A stretch of DNA of 54,998 nt from Oligoflexia bacterium (GTDB lineage Bacteria > Bdellovibrionota > Bacteriovoracia > Bacteriovoracales > Bacteriovoracaceae): NCBI GenBank assembly GCA_015231955.1, contig JADGAN010000020.1, positions 36,603 to 91,600 of the forward strand, written 5' to 3'. The translations under genes and the position numbers were made by a program. Numbering within the stretch: the first letter of the stretch is position 1; every line of letters starts with the position of its first letter. The notes beneath the pieces were generated by a model. It searched no databases and was not told the origin of the DNA. It saw only the letters and a program-made list of their open reading frames with translations. This document shows positions 52,739-54,998 of this stretch, one piece after another.

Positions 52739-53534
52739 TTACGGCTTTTTGTTGAAACCAAAACATGGCCAATCACCATTCACGATTTTTAGTCTTGGCT
52801 TGTCCATCACGAACTCTTCAAGTTTTTTAGAAGCCTCCTCTTTTGTATCCATATCAAGATTGCAGTAATGCCCGGATTGCTTCGAACTTTTATGTCCTGT
52901 CATAGACTGCGCCATGTCCAGCGAACCTGTGGTAAAACACCGCCACCTCTTTGACTAGAATTTTATCTGCTTCAAATAAAACCCTAGAACTTTGAAGTCC
53001 AAGTGCCTCTTGAATGCGCCCTGCTAGAAAAAACTGAGTTATCGCTATATCCTGCCAAATGGTTTTATCGCCTAGTTTTTCCCAGAAAAGCAGAAGTTCT
53101 TTTTTGGTCATGGCCAATTCTTTGTAATGAGTCTCTTTTATAAATCCCTTAGTAAAGTGAGCTTTACATATAGGATTAATAAATCGCTCATCATCAGAGT
53201 AACCTCTCCACCAACTAAAGATGGCGTTCAGAACCTTCAGATCATCCTTAAAATTACATCTTCTTGATTTTTTCGTATCTTTCATACTGAGTGCTTTATT
53301 TCGTTCACTCTCAATATGTTCCGTAATAACCCTGCTGGTGATTTCTCTCATCCGGTAATCAAACAGTGGCGAAAGAAATTCAACCTTTCCTAGACGAACC
53401 CTAATGCTTGAATGGGCCATTTCATGAGGAACCAGCCGTTTGCCTTTGTGCAATTCCCAAACCTCTCTAAAAGTAATGGTATTTCTGCCGTTGAATTCGA
53501 GTTCTTTGTTGATCCGCTTAGGTTCTTTGCTCAT
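52739..53534 (-). pseudogene. Broken tyrosine integrase
   Basis: The N-terminal 190 codons from ATG 53534 (after GGGGGAG) encode an integrase core-binding domain and box I (FFLAGRIQEALGLQ). The frame then runs into a stop at 52890. The true C-terminus continues in another frame: TTGSLDMAQSMTGHKSSKQS and then GHYCNL with the nucleophile Tyr, ending at 52739-52741. The box II region is missing, so there is an internal deletion and frameshift. The gene ends about 70 bp from the tRNA-like repeat, as expected for an integrase beside its att site. Confidence 0.85.
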
Positions 53535-53926
53535 TGAAACTCCCCCTTCTCATGTAATTTTTATTTACACCAAGATTGTGACCTGTCTCATAAAGAAAAT
53601 TGTATTACTCAGAACATAATGCGGATTTAGAATTGTCAACGACTCGCTGGTAATCCTTTTTTATTTAGATTGAAGTTTTGAGGTTTAGTTCGATACAGTT
53701 ACCTATGTAAATAGTATTCCACTTTAGGAATGCTTGCCTAAATAATGCAATGAAAGTGGTTCGGTATGTTCGCTTATAGATTTTCAAGCAGGCAACACTT
53801 GACCAGAGTAGTAAAAAAATTGTTTTTTGGTTTGCAGCACGATAAACTTTACACAAAGGGCCAATAACAGCATGATATTTCCATTAAATAGAACTTCAAA
53901 ACAACACGAGAAAAAGAGATGAGCTA
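53535..53926. other. Intergenic region, no gene seen
   Basis: AT-rich DNA between the broken integrase and the methyltransferase. CCACTTTAGG and CCTAAA...AAAGTGG around 53720-53762 form a loose inverted repeat. No frame has a ribosome site; promoter elements are not clear. Confidence 0.5.
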
Positions 53927-54742
53927 ATGGATAAAATTATTAATTTTTATGATCAAGATGCCAATTATGAATGGAATCGGTTACAGCGTCATCGAACAGA
54001 ATTTGCGTTGACACTAAAATGTTTAGAAGAATGGTTTGTTTCTGGAGAAAAGTGCAAGAAGATTTTGGATATTGGCGGTGGCCCAGGGAGATATGCTATA
54101 GAGTTGGCGAAATGGGGGCATCATGTTTCATTAATCGATCTTTCCCCTCAGTTGATTGAGAAGGCCAAAGAAAAATCTCGAGAAATAGGGGTTGTGTTGC
54201 CTATGATTCAAGTAGGTAATGCCTTGGATTTATCCTCTTTACCAGCAGAGCATTTTGACATAGTCCTAATAATGGGACCATTTTATCATCTCCTAACAGA
54301 GGCAGAGCGATCTCAGGCGCTAAAGGAAGCTAAAAGAGTCTTGAAACCTAAAGGTCTAATATTTGCTACTTTTCTTAGTAGATTTGCATCGATCAGACAT
54401 GTGGCCGCTTCTGCTCCAGAGCAAATGAAAGACAAGTTCCTCAGAGACATAGAAGAAGAAGTTCTAAAGAGTGGAATTTATACTTCAAAGAAGAAACTAA
54501 GTTGCTTTACTGATGCTTACTTTTGCCATCCTAGCATGATTATACCTTTTTTTGAAAAAGAAGGATTTCAGAAAAAAGATCTCATAGGAGTAGAAGGATG
54601 TATCAGCGAGATTGAAGAAAAAGTGAATACACTAAGTGAGTCTGATTGGGATTGGTGGGTTGAAATAAACTATCAACTAGGGCATGAACCATCATTAATA
54701 GGAGCTTCCTCTCATATTCTTTATGTAGGAGAAAAAGAGTAA
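53927..54742 (+). CDS. Class I SAM-dependent methyltransferase
   Basis: A 271-residue protein with ILDIGGGPGRYAIELAKWG (motif I) near residue 46, VSLIDLSPQLIEKAKEK (motif II) and FDIVLIMGPFYHLL (motif IV), followed by KRVLKPKGLIFATFLS, the usual order for a UbiE/Methyltransf_11-type small-molecule methyltransferase. The substrate is unknown. AAAGAG precedes ATG 53927. Monocistronic. Confidence 0.9.
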   Translation: MDKIINFYDQDANYEWNRLQRHRTEFALTLKCLEEWFVSGEKCKKILDIGGGPGRYAIELAKWGHHVSLIDLSPQLIEKAKEKSREIGVVLPMIQVGNALDLSSLPAEHFDIVLIMGPFYHLLTEAERSQALKEAKRVLKPKGLIFATFLSRFASIRHVAASAPEQMKDKFLRDIEEEVLKSGIYTSKKKLSCFTDAYFCHPSMIIPFFEKEGFQKKDLIGVEGCISEIEEKVNTLSESDWDWWVEINYQLGHEPSLIGASSHILYVGEKE

Positions 54743-54790
54743 GCTAATCTCCTGTCAAAAAAATAGCTTTATTGTTATAAAATTGTAACT

Positions 54791-54884
54791 GCTCACCCCC
54801 TTCAGCCTTCTGCCCTCTACCAGATGCTGACAACTGCCTAGCTGACAACATCTGGCCGAGAGGAGAAGGTAGAGGGGTGTGAGC
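54791..54884. repeat. 94-bp imperfect palindromic element
   Basis: The ends GCTCACCCCCTTCAGCCTTC and GAAGGTAGAGGGGTGTGAGC are imperfect inverted repeats; inside, CAGATG pairs with CATCTG and CTCT with GAGAG. GCTGACAAC occurs twice near the centre. GC-rich, unlike its surroundings, it may be a REP- or MITE-like unit with a transcript that folds as a long hairpin, and could terminate the methyltransferase gene. Confidence 0.7.
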
Positions 54885-54978
54885 TAATGGAATGGACTCG
54901 CCTCTTTTAAATACGGCATCTAAGTGCCAGAATAGTAAAAAAACTAATTTATTATTCACATTAAAAAAGGACGAATCC

Positions 54979-54998
54979 ATGAGTAAGATTAGTACATT
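54979..54998 (+). CDS. Start of a gene running off the window
   Basis: ATG 54979 follows AAAAAAGGACGAATCC, a good ribosome site, and opens MSKIST to the window end. Nothing can be said of its function. Confidence 0.45.

Noticed and set aside
54744-54980. 78-codon minus-strand frame at the right end
   Set aside because: It is produced by reading through the 94-bp palindromic element and has no independent support.
1-54998. CRISPR array
   Set aside because: No run of regularly spaced direct repeats and no cas genes are seen on either strand.

Overview
The window is about 55 kb of a fairly AT-rich Gram-negative chromosome. Lipoprotein and signal-peptide proteins, a nitrate-sensor-type chemotaxis receptor, a sigma-54 activator, many TTG/GTG starts and the mix of housekeeping genes suggest a Bdellovibrio/Bacteriovorax-like organism (Bdellovibrionota). 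This is inference; no single marker proves it.

Region 1 (618-19693) is an integrated genomic island in a tRNA-Gly(GCC) gene. A perfect 61-bp repeat of the tRNA 3' end lies at 618-678, the intact tRNA is at 19633-19709, and a tyrosine integrase (18029-19342) sits next to the tRNA. The cargo is mostly defence: a HEPN/zinc-ribbon protein, a convergent membrane protein, and a packed seven-gene type I restriction-modification operon from one strong promoter (two HsdS, HsdM, HsdR, a DUF1016/YhcG nuclease, a SIR2-like DUF4917 protein and a YgjP-type metalloprotease). It also carries a ribbon-helix-helix regulator beside a HYExAFE-family gene, and an orphan DNA methyltransferase next to an unusual recombinase-like protein. 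The methyltransferase ribosome site lies in the loop of a perfect hairpin.

Region 2 (19.8-38.6 kb) looks like ordinary chromosome: a DnaQ-like exonuclease, dihydrolipoyl dehydrogenase with a free-standing lipoyl domain protein, a TPR protein, a secreted protein, SelO, RsgA, an HD-GYP-like/histidine kinase pair, pyruvate:ferredoxin oxidoreductase (NifJ), a B3/4-domain protein, a chemotaxis receptor and an EI24-family membrane protein. A decayed second copy of the rsgA 3' end lies behind the signalling pair, suggesting that the pair was inserted there.

Region 3 (38.9-53.5 kb) starts at tRNA-Arg(UCU) with a serine recombinase remnant that ends inside the tRNA, and ends with a truncated XRE regulator and a broken tyrosine integrase. 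Between them is the most interesting content: an apparently undescribed RiPP (modified peptide) system. A 41-residue Gly-rich precursor gene (43923-44048, minus) has a well-matched sigma-54 promoter, a strong ribosome site and a terminator hairpin, followed by an MFS exporter, a radical SAM/SPASM maturase and an exported repeat protein. Divergently transcribed are an NtrC-type sigma-54 activator, a small H-box-like protein, a small secreted protein, two tandem solute-binding-protein paralogues (one lipoprotein, one without a signal peptide), a YcaO-like enzyme and a membrane hybrid histidine kinase. Proposed logic: the kinase signals to the sigma-54 activator, which switches on the precursor; radical SAM and YcaO enzymes modify the peptide; the MFS protein exports it; and the binding proteins and kinase may sense it or a related signal.

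The right end holds a SAM-dependent methyltransferase, a 94-bp palindromic element and the first codons of another gene.
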